From NCBI RefSeq assembly GCF_019578655.1, contig NC_063256.1, positions 31,792,342 through 31,856,341 on the forward strand: 64,000 bases of DNA, read 5' to 3'. This DNA is from Ricinus communis (lineage: Eukaryota > Streptophyta > Magnoliopsida > Malpighiales > Euphorbiaceae). Position numbers and translations under genes: made by a program. Under the pieces are notes generated by a model, which was not told where the DNA came from, did not search any database, and was given only the letters and a program-made list of their open reading frames with translations. Below, piece after piece: positions 25,767-36,487 of this stretch (positions within the stretch are counted from its first letter, which is position 1; every line of letters begins with the position of its first letter).

Positions 25767-27247
25767 TGATAAGCATAGTTTTACACATATTTGCTTGCAT
25801 ATTATTGCGTATGTTCTTAGCAATTATTGTGCTTTTATTCCCAGATCACCCGTGTTTTGTGTTCTTTTGCATTTCAGGAACATTTATAGGACCATCATCG
25901 TTGTTTAAGCAATTATAGATCAATACGTGCGGAAACGGACGAGAATTCATCAAGATCGGACAAGAGCCCGCATGATGCATACATTGAGCACGGCTGGACT
26001 CGGCCGTGCTCAACCAATAACTGATTCTTGAAATTAGCACTTTGGGCACGGTTTCCGTAGCCACCACGGCCTGCAAAGACGCGGCCCCGTGGTGGCCGAC
26101 ACGGAGCAACCACGGCCCGTGGTGGCCAACACGGGAGAAATACTGGCCGTGGTGAAACCCTACTGGTGAGATCCACGATTTCGTACGGCTGGACTTGAAG
26201 ACCACGGTAGTCTTGAGTTAAATATATAAGAAAAATTCATTTTTCTTAGAGGGGGAGAGAGGAAAAAGTGTGACATTGAGCCCTAGTGGTTAGTTCGATT
26301 TCGCACAATCGAGTGCGAGAGAGTTGCGGTGAGTAGAATCCGAATCGTAAGATTCGAGTGCAAAAACGATAGTGGAGCAATTCAAGAGGCAGTTTGGGAG
26401 ATTAATCAAAGTGTAGATCCGGATTTGGGTATTCATCCAATTCGAGAGAAAAGGGTGTACATGTTTTATTTTCATTATTCTTTCATTGTAATTGATTTCC
26501 TAGATTGCTTTAAACATGAACATGTTTAGCTAGACTGATTTAATCCATTGGGATTTCTTTACTATGTTGGCTTGATATTATATTGTTGGATTGTTTGGGT
26601 TAATTTTGTATTCTTCTTGTTTTCAGTATTAATAAGATAATGCATTATTCATGAGACGTTGTGAATTGTGTGTTTAGATTTCTTTGTGTGATTGAGAAGT
26701 CCATTTGGCAATTGGAATTTTGAATAGCAAGAACTGGTTAATAATCGCTTAGAGATAAGGATAATTAACTAGCCTGATTAAGAATTAACAAAGCTTAATA
26801 GAGGCGGATTAAAGCTTAATGCTAATTTAAGAATCAAACGTTAGGAAGAGATTCCAACTTTAGGTTATTAGGTTTAGGAATTCGGTTATCTCGAGAGAGA
26901 AACCGAATTCGGTTAAGAATTTGTCCACGGGTAGCATAATTAGACTCACTGATCCTTTATCTTTTGTTCGGATGCCAACTAGTTTAGATTCCCTTTGGGT
27001 TTGTCTTCTTGTCTTAATTATTTCACTTATCAATTACTCCTGCATCTCCCTTAGAACTTAGCTCGTAGTTAATAGTTAGTTTAGAATTTATTCATCATCC
27101 ATTTTAGGTTAATATAACAAAGAACAAAGAAGTAACTCTGGGCTTTCGCTTTCCCGAGGAATACGACCTTGATACTCGCCATTAGTGCTAGACTGCATCG
27201 ATAGGTACATTGCCTTAGATTGTAGCTAACACGAGTAGCACACATCA
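25767..27247 (+). repeat. LTR1 of element D
   Basis: It begins TGATAAGCATAG and ends AGCACACATCA, 1481 bp, and matches LTR2 at 30470-31941 with scattered substitutions and small indels. A GC-rich island of inverted repeats occupies about 25986-26205. The TATA box (AAATATATAAG) is near 26220. Several variants in 26590-26760 are shared with solo LTR F rather than with LTR2. Confidence 0.9.
25986..26011. promoter_or_regulatory. U3 stem-loop upstream of TATA (LTR1)
   Basis: GAGCACGGC (25986-25994) and GCCGTGCTC (26003-26011) are perfect 9-bp arms. More CACGGCC/GGCCGTG pairs follow to about 26205, just before the TATA box. LTR2 has the same structure with 10-bp arms at 30687-30714. A role as a transcription-factor cluster is inference. 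Confidence 0.6.
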
Positions 27248-27272
27248 AGTTTTGGCGCCGTTCTTAGGGAAT
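27248..27272 (+). promoter_or_regulatory. Primer-binding site of element D
   Basis: AGTTTTGGCGCCGTT follows LTR1 directly. TGGCGCCGTT matches the PBS complementary to the 3' end of plant tRNA-Asp, widely used by Athila/Tat gypsy elements. The rest (CTTAGGGAA) has diverged from the usual GCCGGGGA. Confidence 0.75.
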
Positions 27273-27434
27273 TGTTTGAAAACTAGAGTGAAATTTGCTA
27301 TTTGTTAATTTAGCCATTTTTTTTCTTTCTTATTATTTTATGATTTTTTTTATTTATTTATTTATTTTATTTTATTTGTACATATTTATTTAGCTTAAGT
27401 TTATGATTCAGATAGTGAATGATAAGGAGGTTCA

Positions 27435-28016
27435 ATGCTAAATTCAAACTCTTTGTATGACGCATTGGAAAATGAGAATAGGAACCAAGAGAGTGCTAAA
27501 AATTGGGATACCCGTGCATCTTTAGATGCTCGAGTGGAATCGTTTTGCAGGGCTACCGATCAACTCTCTTCTCCTATCCTTTCATCTCAAGTCTTTTGTG
27601 AATTTTGTTGTGGTTTACATGTGTGTAATGATTGTCCATTGTATAGTGATGTTGCTCATTGTTCTTATAACGTGAGCGAATGTGAATTATACGGAAGTTG
27701 GCCAAATGACTCGTATGGAAGCACCTACAATCAAGAGTGGAACACTCATTCACCCTTTGGATGGAGCTTAGATGGCCAAGAACCACTAGAATTCAAAGAA
27801 CTACATCAAGTACCTAATGTTGCACCTTCAACTCAAGATGAAGAGTTAGTGTCGGAGGAGTTGATGATGAGGTTCATTACAAGTCTTGATGATAGATTCC
27901 AACAAACAGAGAGGATACTTGAAGATCAACAAGCCTCGATTAAGAACATAGAGCATCAAGTAGGCTTAATCTTCAAGTTACTAGCCGGAAGAGCAATTGA
28001 GAACTCCATCAAATGA
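27435..28016 (+). CDS. Gag-like ORF of element D (193 aa)
   Basis: An open frame of 193 codons after the PBS. A Cys-rich string (CEFCCGLHVCNDCPL, about residues 56-70) resembles the CxxC-x-H-x-C type motif near the end of Athila-type Gag. The C-terminal third is acidic with a heptad-like helix (FITSLDDRFQQTERILEDQQ). The frame is far shorter than a usual plant gypsy gag, so the N-terminal capsid part is probably deleted. It may bind nucleic acid or associate with a helper capsid (inference). The start is the first ATG of the frame. Confidence 0.55.
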   Translation: MLNSNSLYDALENENRNQESAKNWDTRASLDARVESFCRATDQLSSPILSSQVFCEFCCGLHVCNDCPLYSDVAHCSYNVSECELYGSWPNDSYGSTYNQEWNTHSPFGWSLDGQEPLEFKELHQVPNVAPSTQDEELVSEELMMRFITSLDDRFQQTERILEDQQASIKNIEHQVGLIFKLLAGRAIENSIK

Positions 28017-28389
28017 GGAACATTTGAGCGCCATCACTTTGCGTTCGGTGAGAATTTTTCTGGTTTATCTATTATGTTTTGACGATGATGCTTATGTGCA
28101 GGACGACTCTTTGAACATGGAGATAGAACCAGAAAAGGAAGAGGCAAACATGATCCTTCTGAAAGACTACCAACTGGAATGTACAGTTGATGATGCCGAG
28201 TTGCGATTAGAGGAATTGTTGGTAGATTTTCCACAAGTCCCCTCGATGATGGAAGATGAGCACGAGTTGTCCAATGAAGAAGTCTTGGAGGAGCTCGAGT
28301 TTCTCCTAGCAAGTGAACCAAGCCGGGGATCAAGAAAACCATCGACACTCCGAAGAGATTGCCCAACCATCGATCCTTCCAATTGTTGA
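27997..28389 (+). pseudogene. Gag-pol linker remnant of element D
   Basis: It overlaps the end of the gag-like ORF in another frame. NEEHLSAITLRS resembles the AITLRSG motif that sits between gag and protease in Athila/Tat elements. An acidic stretch (EELLVDFPQVPSMMEDEHELS) and a stop follow. Protease and the rest of pol are missing, consistent with one large internal deletion. Whether it is translated, for example by frameshift, is unknown. Confidence 0.45.
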
Positions 28390-28857
28390 AACTCTAGCTT
28401 TCAAATTGGAAGAGCCCCTAGAAACATCATGACTACATCCAATTATACGAGGAGTGAGTCTTGCCCATCATATTGGCGACTTGTTTGATAGTCGGAAGAG
28501 GAAATTGACGATTATCCCTCTAGCGGATACTTGAAGATATTTGCTTGGAAGAAGGATGGATGGTCGTCGATCACGCCCATTTGCCTTTCACCATGAGTCC
28601 GGTAAGAAGACTCATCACATAAAAAGAAGCGCTTTTGGGAGGCACCCCAAACTTTATCTTTAATCTTTAATATTTTAACCTTTTGTTTTGAAACATTTTA
28701 TTAGTTTTAGTTTTCATATTTTTAGTTTTAATTTTATTTCTTTATTTTATTATTTTCGGATTCTACCGAGGAGGCACTCGAATTTCCACAACATCGGCCT
28801 CGATGGATGATCAGGCGATCCCCTAGATCTTTTTATTTTTCCGTATTTATTTACTTT

Positions 28858-30454
28858 ATTTTTCATACATGTCATGCACTTGGGTTGTATTGCCTTTGTT
28901 CTCCGAGTTGAGCATTCCATGCGGGGTATCCATAACATTTTACACCGAGGACAGTGTGTTCTTCAAGTGTGGGGTGCTTATGGGTAAACCTTAATCTCTC
29001 ATATGGATTTTTAATATATCCGAAATTGCTATGGCTAGGTGTTGTGTATTTTTAGGGATGTTAGGACACTTTGTGTTTTTATGCACTTGAGTATGCTATT
29101 TTTGAGCCGATTGATGACTTGATTTATAGAATTGTAGTTACTTTTCTTTGTTGTTCATTGTCCTTAGAAAACAATTTATGGTGTTTTACACATCAACCCT
29201 CAGTTAAACCGGTGTTATTTAATTGTTTTTCGAATTGTCGAATTTTAACTTAGAACGTTGATAATATCATATGCATGTGTTTCTTAAGTAATGATTCAAT
29301 TAATGATGTTGCGAACCAACTGCACCTAATACCACACCTGAAAGTGAGATTTTGAGCCAGTTGAGCATTCATTATACTTATGCTCTCTATATTTCTTGTT
29401 TGAGTGTGCATTGTACTTAACTTTGCTTCTAGAACTTGCTTTGTAATGCGTGTTGAAGTTACATGAATATTGTGAATACCATGAGATGATTTGGGCGATT
29501 TAGGATTCCCCACATTTGACCAAAAGCCTATCACCTTATGTTTCCATTAGTTAGCCAGTTTTTGAGCCTTAACCTTTTCTTCATAATCTACACCTATACA
29601 CTTCAATTATACCATTCTTTACATTTATCTTTCCTTTACCCTTATGCTGGAATTTCTTTATGTGATATGTTCAACTTTATGTGGGATTAAAATGCTAGTT
29701 GCTATGTTGGTAAATTTACTAAATCTTTTTGATATTTTAAATGCTCCCTTTGATCCAATTTGTATTTGATATTCTTTATGTTTATTCGAGTTGTATGCAG
29801 CGGTCGCTAATAAGCTGCTAGTTCATTTCTTTTGAAAAAAAAAAAGAAGAAGGAAAAAATATATATAATAAACAAATCTCTTTAATTATTTATCTTTTTA
29901 TTGGATTTAGAGCATTTGCGAGCGTTATTCTATGAAGTAGGGATTTTAGTGAATGATTCTTTTTGTGATCTTAGGCATTTAATCCTTTGAGCATATACTA
30001 TTGTTTATCGCACGAATTCCAGCATTTTCATACTTCTATCCAAATCTCCGTACCTTTGCCCTAGCCCCATTACAACCTTGGTAAAGACCCTTTGATTCTG
30101 GTATTTACTTATTCACAGTAGCGAAGATATGATTTATGAGCAAGCTTATGGTGAGCGGGTCTTGTGCATTTGCTTTAAGGAATTTGTTATTCACCTAATA
30201 TACACTTTGAGCGACTTGAGTGATCCCTGTGAGGCATTGGTTCATGATGTTTGTGTTGAGTTATCATTTAAGTTACTCATGCATTAATATTATTTCCATT
30301 CTTTGTTAATGATTTGTAATTTGATTTATGATTGAGTAACCTTTGAGATGCGTTGAATACTCTCTGTTGTGGACTAGGGGCATAAACTGAAAGGAATTGC
30401 TAACTGTAGTTTTATGAGGTGAGTTGTTAATTGCTTGAGGACAAGCAATAGCTT
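28858..30454 (+). other. Conserved non-coding domain before the 3' LTR of element D
   Basis: About 1.5 kb with no sustained frame, yet clearly alignable with 62335-63908 (element E) and, reversed, with about 34670-33370 (element C). It begins with a copy of AAGTGTGGGGT (28965-28975) and ends at the true polypurine tract carrying the same string (30455-30465). A well-kept block is GATATGATTTATGAGCAAGC, near 30127 and 63582. Confidence 0.65.
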
Positions 30455-30469
30455 AAGTGTGGGGTAATT
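30431..30469 (+). promoter_or_regulatory. Stem-loop and polypurine tract of element D
   Basis: TTGCTTG-AGGA-CAAGCAA (30431-30448) is a perfect 7-bp stem with a 4-nt loop. It is followed by AAGTGTGGGGTAATT up to the TG of LTR2. The purine-rich AAGTGTGGGG is the likely plus-strand primer. The same order is seen in C (33393-33355 on -) and E (63885-63923). Confidence 0.75.
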
Positions 30470-31941
30470 TGATAAGCATAGTTTTACACATATTTGCTTG
30501 CATATTATTGCGTATGTTCTTAGCAAGTATTGTGCTTTTATTCCCAGATCACCCGTGTTTTGTGTTCTTTTGCATTTCAGGAACATTTATAGGACCATCA
30601 TCGTTGTTTAAGCAATTATAGATCAATACGTGCGGAAACGGACGAGAATTCATCAAGATCGGACAAGAGCTCGCAATGCATACATTGAGCACGGCCTGGA
30701 CTCTGGCCGTGCTCAACCATTGGCTTTGATTCTTGAAATTAGCACTTTGGGCACGGTTTTCGTAGCCACCACGGCCTGCAGCACGGCCCGTGGTGGCCAA
30801 CATGGGGAGTAACACGGCCCGTGGTGGCCAACACGGGGCTACGTGGTGAAACCCTACTGGTGAGATCCACAGTTTCGTACGGCTGGACTTGGTAGTCTTG
30901 TCGAGTTAAATATATAAGAAAAATTCATTTTTCTTAGAGGGGGAGAGAGGAAAAAAGTGTGACATTGAGCCCTAGTGGTTAGTTCAGTTTCTGCACAATA
31001 CTGAGTGCGAGAGAGAGTTGCAGTGAGTAAGAATCCCGGAATCGTAAGATTCCGAGTGCAAAACAGTAGTGGAGCAATTCAAGAGGCGTTTGGGAGATTA
31101 ATCAAAGTGTAGATCCAGGATTTGGAGTACATTCATCCAATTCGAGAGAAAAGGGTGTACATGTTTTATTTTCATTATTCTTTCATTGTAATTGATTTCC
31201 TAGATTGCTTTAAACATGAACATGTTTAGCTAGACTGATTTAATCCATTGGGATTTCTTTACTATGTTGGCTTGATATTATATTGTTGGATTGTTTGAGT
31301 TGGTTTTGTATTCTTCTTGTTTTCAGTATTAATAAAATAATGCATTATTCATGAGACGTTGTGAATTGTGATGTTTAGATTGCTTTATGAGATTGAGAAA
31401 TCCGTTTGGCAATTGGAACTTTGAATAACAAGAACTGGTTAAACATCGCTTAGAGATAAGGATAATTAACTAGCCGGATTAAGAATTAACAAAGCTTAAT
31501 AGAGGCGGATTAAAGCTTAATGCTAATTTAAGAATCAATCGTTAGGAAGAGATTCCAACTTTAGGTTATTAGGTTTAGGAATTCAGTTATCTCGAGAGAA
31601 ACCGAATTCGGTTAAGAATTAAATCACGGGTAGCATAATTAGACTCACTGATCCTTTATCTTTTGTTCGGATGCCAACTAGTTTAGATTCCCTTTGGGTT
31701 TGTCTTCTTGTCTTAATTATTTCACTTATCAATTACTCCTGCATCTCCCTTAGAACTTAGCTCGTAGTTAATAGTTAGTTTAGAATTTATTCATCATCCA
31801 TTTTAGGTTAATATAACAAAGAACAAAGAAGTAACTCTAGGCTTTCGCTTTCAGAATCGACCTTGATACTCGCCATTAGTGCTAGATCGCATCGATAGGT
31901 ACACCGCCTTGGATTGTAGCTAACACGAGTAGCACACATCA
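30470..31941 (+). repeat. LTR2 of element D
   Basis: TGATAAGCATAG to CACACATCA, 1472 bp. The GC-rich inverted-repeat island spans about 30687-30885 and the TATA region lies near 30908. It differs from LTR1 most in the GC island and in 31280-31450. It is followed by AGTTTTGG, which is identical to the first bases after LTR1. Confidence 0.9.
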
Positions 31942-31960
31942 AGTTTTGGAAAAACTTGAT
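31938..31960. repeat. 23-bp palindrome joining two LTRs head to head
   Basis: ATCAAGTTTT-GGA-AAAACTTGAT: the CA end of LTR2 of D plus AGTTTT, then the mirror image belonging to the reversed LTR of C. Both LTRs are thus followed by the first bases of an Athila PBS (AGTTTT). Confidence 0.85.
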
Positions 31961-33354
31961 GGGTTCTTTATGCAACCTACACCTAAGGCAAGTGAACCTC
32001 AGGTGCGACCTAGCACTAGTGAGTGTCAGGTCGTATCCACGGAGATCGGGTGAACCTAGAGTTACTACCGCTATGTTATCTAGTCCGAAATAGGGTGTGA
32101 AAGTTCTAACATACCGGTAATGGTTATGAGTGCAATTAAGTAAATGAAGGACAACAATGGATAATTAAAAGACAATTGTAAAGAGAGAAATAAATCCAAA
32201 AGGGAGCCTAAGTGATGGAATTCTAAAGATGAATTTTATGGATTGCCGATCTTGCTTACCCGTACTAAATCCCTGAATTGAATCCCGGTTCCTCTCTCGA
32301 GCTTATCGGATTCCTAAACCCTGCACTAACCTAATGGAATCTCTTCCTATCAGATTACTACAAATTAGCATTAAGTATGATTTAAGACTATTAAGAGTTG
32401 TTAGTTCTTAATCCGGCGAGTAAATCAACCTCTTCTCTAAGTGTTAACTACCAGTCCTTACTATTCAAAATCCAGTTATAACAAGCATTTCTCAATGTCA
32501 AGACACAACCTAATAAATAATTAATCCAACGTCTCAAATTAACTGCATCAAACTTTTATTACTGAATAGCAAGAAGATTGCAAGAATGACAATTATAAAA
32601 AACTAACAATTAAGCATAATCCATCAACAAAGGTGAACCCTAATGGATTCAAAAGATCTAGCTGCTCATGTTCATAGTCAAAGCAATTAAAGAACAAAAT
32701 AAGGAAAAACAAATTAAAGGTATGTACACCCTTCTCTTTCAAGCTGAATGAGAAACCCTAAATTTGCAAATTCAAAATCTCAAACCCTAGTTGCCTCTTG
32801 AATGCTCCCAAAGTTTGTCTTGATCTTCAATTCGATGTTGGAATAAGTGGAATCCCCCCTTCAATTGATGAAAATTGATCTCTCCAGGTCTACAATTGAG
32901 GTATAGGAAATATTTGATTAAGTGTGTGTCTTGGAATTGAGTCCGAAATCGTCCTCTTCAATTAGAATTCAAAATCGCCTATATAGTTGATTCAAGATGC
33001 AGAGCTGGTCTTTGAGCCACCACGGGCCGTGCTGGTCTTGATCCACCACAGGCCGTCTTGGAGGCCGTGGTGGCTACTAAGGCGTATTTGAAATGGCACA
33101 ATTGGGGATAGCCTCTTGATAATTCAAGCACGGGAGTCCAGCCGTGCTCAACCCTCGGGGTGCTTGTTCTCGCCCAATTTGATGGATTTTGCTCCGTAAT
33201 CACACGTATTTCCCTTGATTCACTGATGGTGTCCTTCGAAATGACTCGAAGCGAAAGGGAAACAAAAGACAGTGATTCTAGCATAAAACGGGATAATCAT
33301 GCATAAAAATGTGAACAATCGGGCATGAAAACATGTGTAGTATGATGCTTATCA
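31957..33354 (-). repeat. 3' LTR of Athila-like element C (reverse orientation)
   Basis: On + it runs TGATGGGTTC to GCTTATCA, so on - it starts TGATAAGCATCA like the other family LTRs. It aligns with solo LTR G (60541-62015) over most of its length. On - the GC island (about 33165-33000) precedes a TATA box (CTATATAGGC, near 32985). A polypurine tract precedes it on - at 33369-33355. Confidence 0.8.
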
Positions 33355-33393
33355 AATTACCCCATGCTTAAACTTTTGCTTGTCCTCAAGCAA
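33355..33393 (-). promoter_or_regulatory. Stem-loop and polypurine tract of element C
   Basis: On -: TTGCTTG-AGGA-CAAGCAA (33393-33376), then AAGCATGGGGTAATT up to the LTR. It has the same layout as in D. Confidence 0.7.
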
Positions 33394-34720
33394 TTTACAA
33401 CTCACTCCTCAAAAGATATCAAATAACTCAATCAACTGCATTGCAGGAGGTTAGCTCAAAATAAATTTCAAAACTCCGTAATGATTTTTCCCAAAATCCC
33501 CAAATCACTAAATCCTTAAGAGAAAGAGCAAACTTAATAAAGTTGCTAAAGTTAAAATGATAAACCATCTAAATTAAGAAATTGAGAATCATGCCTCACA
33601 AGATATCACTCAAAACACACATGTGTATATAGATGAAAGAAGATCGCCAAGCTCTCAACGCAAAAATACAGAAAAAGTGCTTACCATAGGCTTGCTTATG
33701 GATTCAATCTCCACTACTACGAAATAATCAATAATCATGATCAAAGGGTCTTGAGCCAGGTTGTAATGGGGTTAAGGTAAGGTACGTATAAATATGGAAA
33801 GTAGGCTACAAGTTGCTGGAAGTTAAGCAAGTAATGCAAGAAAGTAATGAAGGATCAAGTGCTGTACCAAAATGAACACTAAGTTGCTCTAAAAATAAGA
33901 TGATGCTCGAAATGAACTAAATTAATACTTTCTACTTTTTTTTTGTTTGTTTTTTTTTTTGACACATACAATAATTGAAGGAAGCATCTATGAAAAATCT
34001 AGCAACTTAGTGAAATATATGAATGCAGATTGATCCAAAGTAAAATGCAGCATAACTTATATAATTTCCAGCAATAATGGTAGAAAGAATGGTCAAATGA
34101 ATAGAAGTGATAAGATGAGTGTCACTGTTATTATTGTCACGAAAGGAATGGCTAAGGCTCAAAATTGGTTCACTAAGGGAAAAATAGGGTTAGGCTTTTT
34201 GGCCAAATTGTGTAAATCCTAAGTGCCCAAATCATCTCACGATTATTGACAATTCATGTAATTTCAACAGATATCGTAAAGCAAGTTCTAGAAACAGAGA
34301 TTCTGTAAAATGCTCACTAATGAAGGAAAAGGGAGCATAATAGTGATGCACCAATTGGCTCAAAATCTCACCATTTGAGTGATTTAAAATTGCATGAATT
34401 CTCAACCCAAAGTTTAAATAGTCAATCACAATAATAAGCGTGATATTATGATGTTCTATATCTACGATAAAGTAATATGGAAGAATTAAAGAAAAATACC
34501 AGTTTTACCTGGTTGGATTGTAGTTGAGAGATTTATTCATTGCCTTCTTCCGAACAAGGTTCGATAAAAGCTATAAGGGAATCCATTCAAAGGAGAAAAA
34601 AGTCATCAACTACTTAATTAAAACAAAACTCAAGATAGGCACAACATCGGTAGGTCCCTACCCCACATTTTAGTATAACAACATCACAGTGTTAGAGATT
34701 AGGCCCGAGGAAGCATATGA
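33394..34720 (-). other. Conserved non-coding domain of element C
   Basis: This is the minus-strand counterpart of the D and E domains, with shared blocks such as the reverse complement of TTGAGCCAATT near 34350. A second purine core, AAATGTGGGGT on -, lies at 34671-34661, about 1.3 kb from the tract beside the LTR. No coding frame was found. A+T-rich simple repeats lie at 34860-34925. Confidence 0.55.
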
Positions 34721-34999
34721 TTCACACATTATGGTTATGGAAGATCATGCTTTGAATTTTTTTTTTAATTAAAAAGGCATAGTGTTCTACTTAACATAAA
34801 CAAACAAGTGCAAGGAAATAACATAAAAGTAAACAAGCTACAAGCAAGAAAGTAAAAGGAGATAACAAATTGAAAGAAAAAAATAAAATAAAAAAAATAA
34901 AATAAAATAAAATAAAATAAAGAAAAGGATGGAGAAAAATATCACAAATTTTTCTTTCATTAGAGTCTGTGACTGTATCCTCACCGTTGGTTGGATCTG

Positions 35000-36482
35000 C
35001 TGGAAGTTGGGGGCGGAAATTTCTTTGAGGGAGGTTGCGGTGGTGGATCAGGGTCTATGAAGCATGTCGCCAAATCGAACTCCATATCATCAATGAGCCG
35101 TTGATTTTGTGCTCCAGCCTCTTGCATCTTTTGAATCGCACTACTATGAAGTCATTCGGGTGGCCTGTCTTTCTAAACCACTCGGGAACTGTTGAAGTGT
35201 CTTGTTCAAGCCCTTGTTGTGCCTTTGTTTCTTCTTGAAACCGCACAAACTCGGTGTCTACTTCTGCTTTGTAAATCACAGACTCGATCTGAGCGGTCGG
35301 CCAAAGCACCGATCTGGACGCTCGATGGCTCTACCAAATGAGAGGATGAGGCTCCGGGATGAAGGCATAAACACTCTAGGCCGGGTTAGGAATCCTAACA
35401 TCCGGAATCCCGGTAGGACGGATGTTGGGCTCCTCTGGCCACGCCTCTAGCTTCCCCCGATTATTGTGCTCACGAGCCTATATTCAATACCATGTGGATG
35501 TCTAGTGGCCGTGATCATCTGCATGTTGATCATTTGTCTGATCCCTAGTGGTGTCATGTCACCAATATTTGAAAGCTCCAGAGCGGTCGTCCAATATATT
35601 TAGTCTCTTAGCTAACCTAGTCACATACGGACCGAAACAACAATGCATCTTCTTCTGAGCGTCTACTATAAATGAACGGACTTGGCGAGCCAATAAATAT
35701 CCTAAGTCTAGCTTCTTCCGATGTTGCATAGCCTAGAGAATAAAGACATCGATCGTGTGGACGCCTAAAACTGCCCCTCGACTGTAATGGTGTAAGCTAG
35801 TAGGGTATGAATGTAGCGGAGATGGTCCGGTAGGCTAGATGCCTTAGACACCTTGGGTAGTATGTTTCCGGCCTCATTACCAATGAATCCCACATGGCAT
35901 CATATGAAATTGGGTGGATGTAGAGACAACCCTGATACTCCTCCCCCGAGATTTCTTGTTCAGTCCATAATCCCAAATGCATTCCAAATTGTGGGACCGA
36001 CATCGAGAACTCCCTTCCCCCAAGCCTAAAATAAATTGCATCGGTGATGCCGGTTTGTGATCTGTGCTGCGGGAAGAAGGTCTTTGAGGAACTCGATCGT
36101 AAGCTCACGGTAGGTTGGCTCAATGATGTCAAAGAATCTCGCATATGGCAGAGTCTCGATCAGTGTGTGCACATCTTGAGCCAATCCCACTCTCTCTAGG
36201 GATGTGAAGTCTATGCAACGGCCCGCCATCACTTGCTTCCATCTCATGACTTGGAATCTACTTTCATTTATCGCATTAGGGAATGTCCACAATGGATGAC
36301 GACCAGTGTGGATGGATTCACGGCAGGTGCTCTCCGAGGTCGGACTATTTCTTTGTGGTGGTGGATGTGGAAGTCTTTGGTCTTTAGTTACAGTCTTTGT
36401 GGAGGAAGACGTTCCTTCACGCGATCGCTTCTTTGGTAGCGGCGTTTGATTCTTTCTCACGAGATTTATCGCGGTCCGTCAT
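35000..36482 (-). pseudogene. Third ORF of element C (ATHILA ORF-1-like), frameshifted
   Basis: Pieces in successive frames (about 36460-36026, 36144-35797, 35309-35055) make one former reading frame. Motifs DIIEPTYRELTIEFLKDL, then YFRLGGREFSMSVPQFGMHL, fit the plant 'ATHILA ORF-1 / putative plant transposon protein' family. The N-terminal part is basic and Ser/Pro-rich. The last part is charged and helix-like. A start ATG at 36482 lies 5 nt after a splice acceptor, but its frame closes early, so a frameshift follows it. The family's molecular function is not established. It is downstream of integrase, the position of env-like ORFs in Athila elements. The copy in E is at 59294-62310. Confidence 0.7.
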
Positions 36483-36487
36483 ATCAC

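Larger units (their letters stand above)
25767..31941 (+). mobile_element. Element D: short Athila-like gypsy retrotransposon lacking pol
   Basis: Two LTRs (25767-27247 and 30470-31941) in direct orientation flank about 3.2 kb. Inside are a PBS-like site, a gag-like 193-codon frame, a second short frame with the linker seen before pol in this group, a long non-coding domain and a polypurine tract. No protease, reverse transcriptase, RNase H or integrase sequence was found. It therefore looks like a non-autonomous deletion derivative needing enzymes from a relative. The expected 5-bp target duplication is not seen: the left flank is GTAAT and the right flank AGTTT. Confidence 0.75.

Noticed and set aside
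25980..26210. CRISPR-like array of short repeats in the LTR island
   Set aside because: Repeat units are inverted, of unequal length and unevenly spaced, and the setting is a plant LTR.
28034..28382. Two minus-strand frames opposite the D linker
   Set aside because: They are shadows of the plus-strand gag-pol remnant. No family resemblance.
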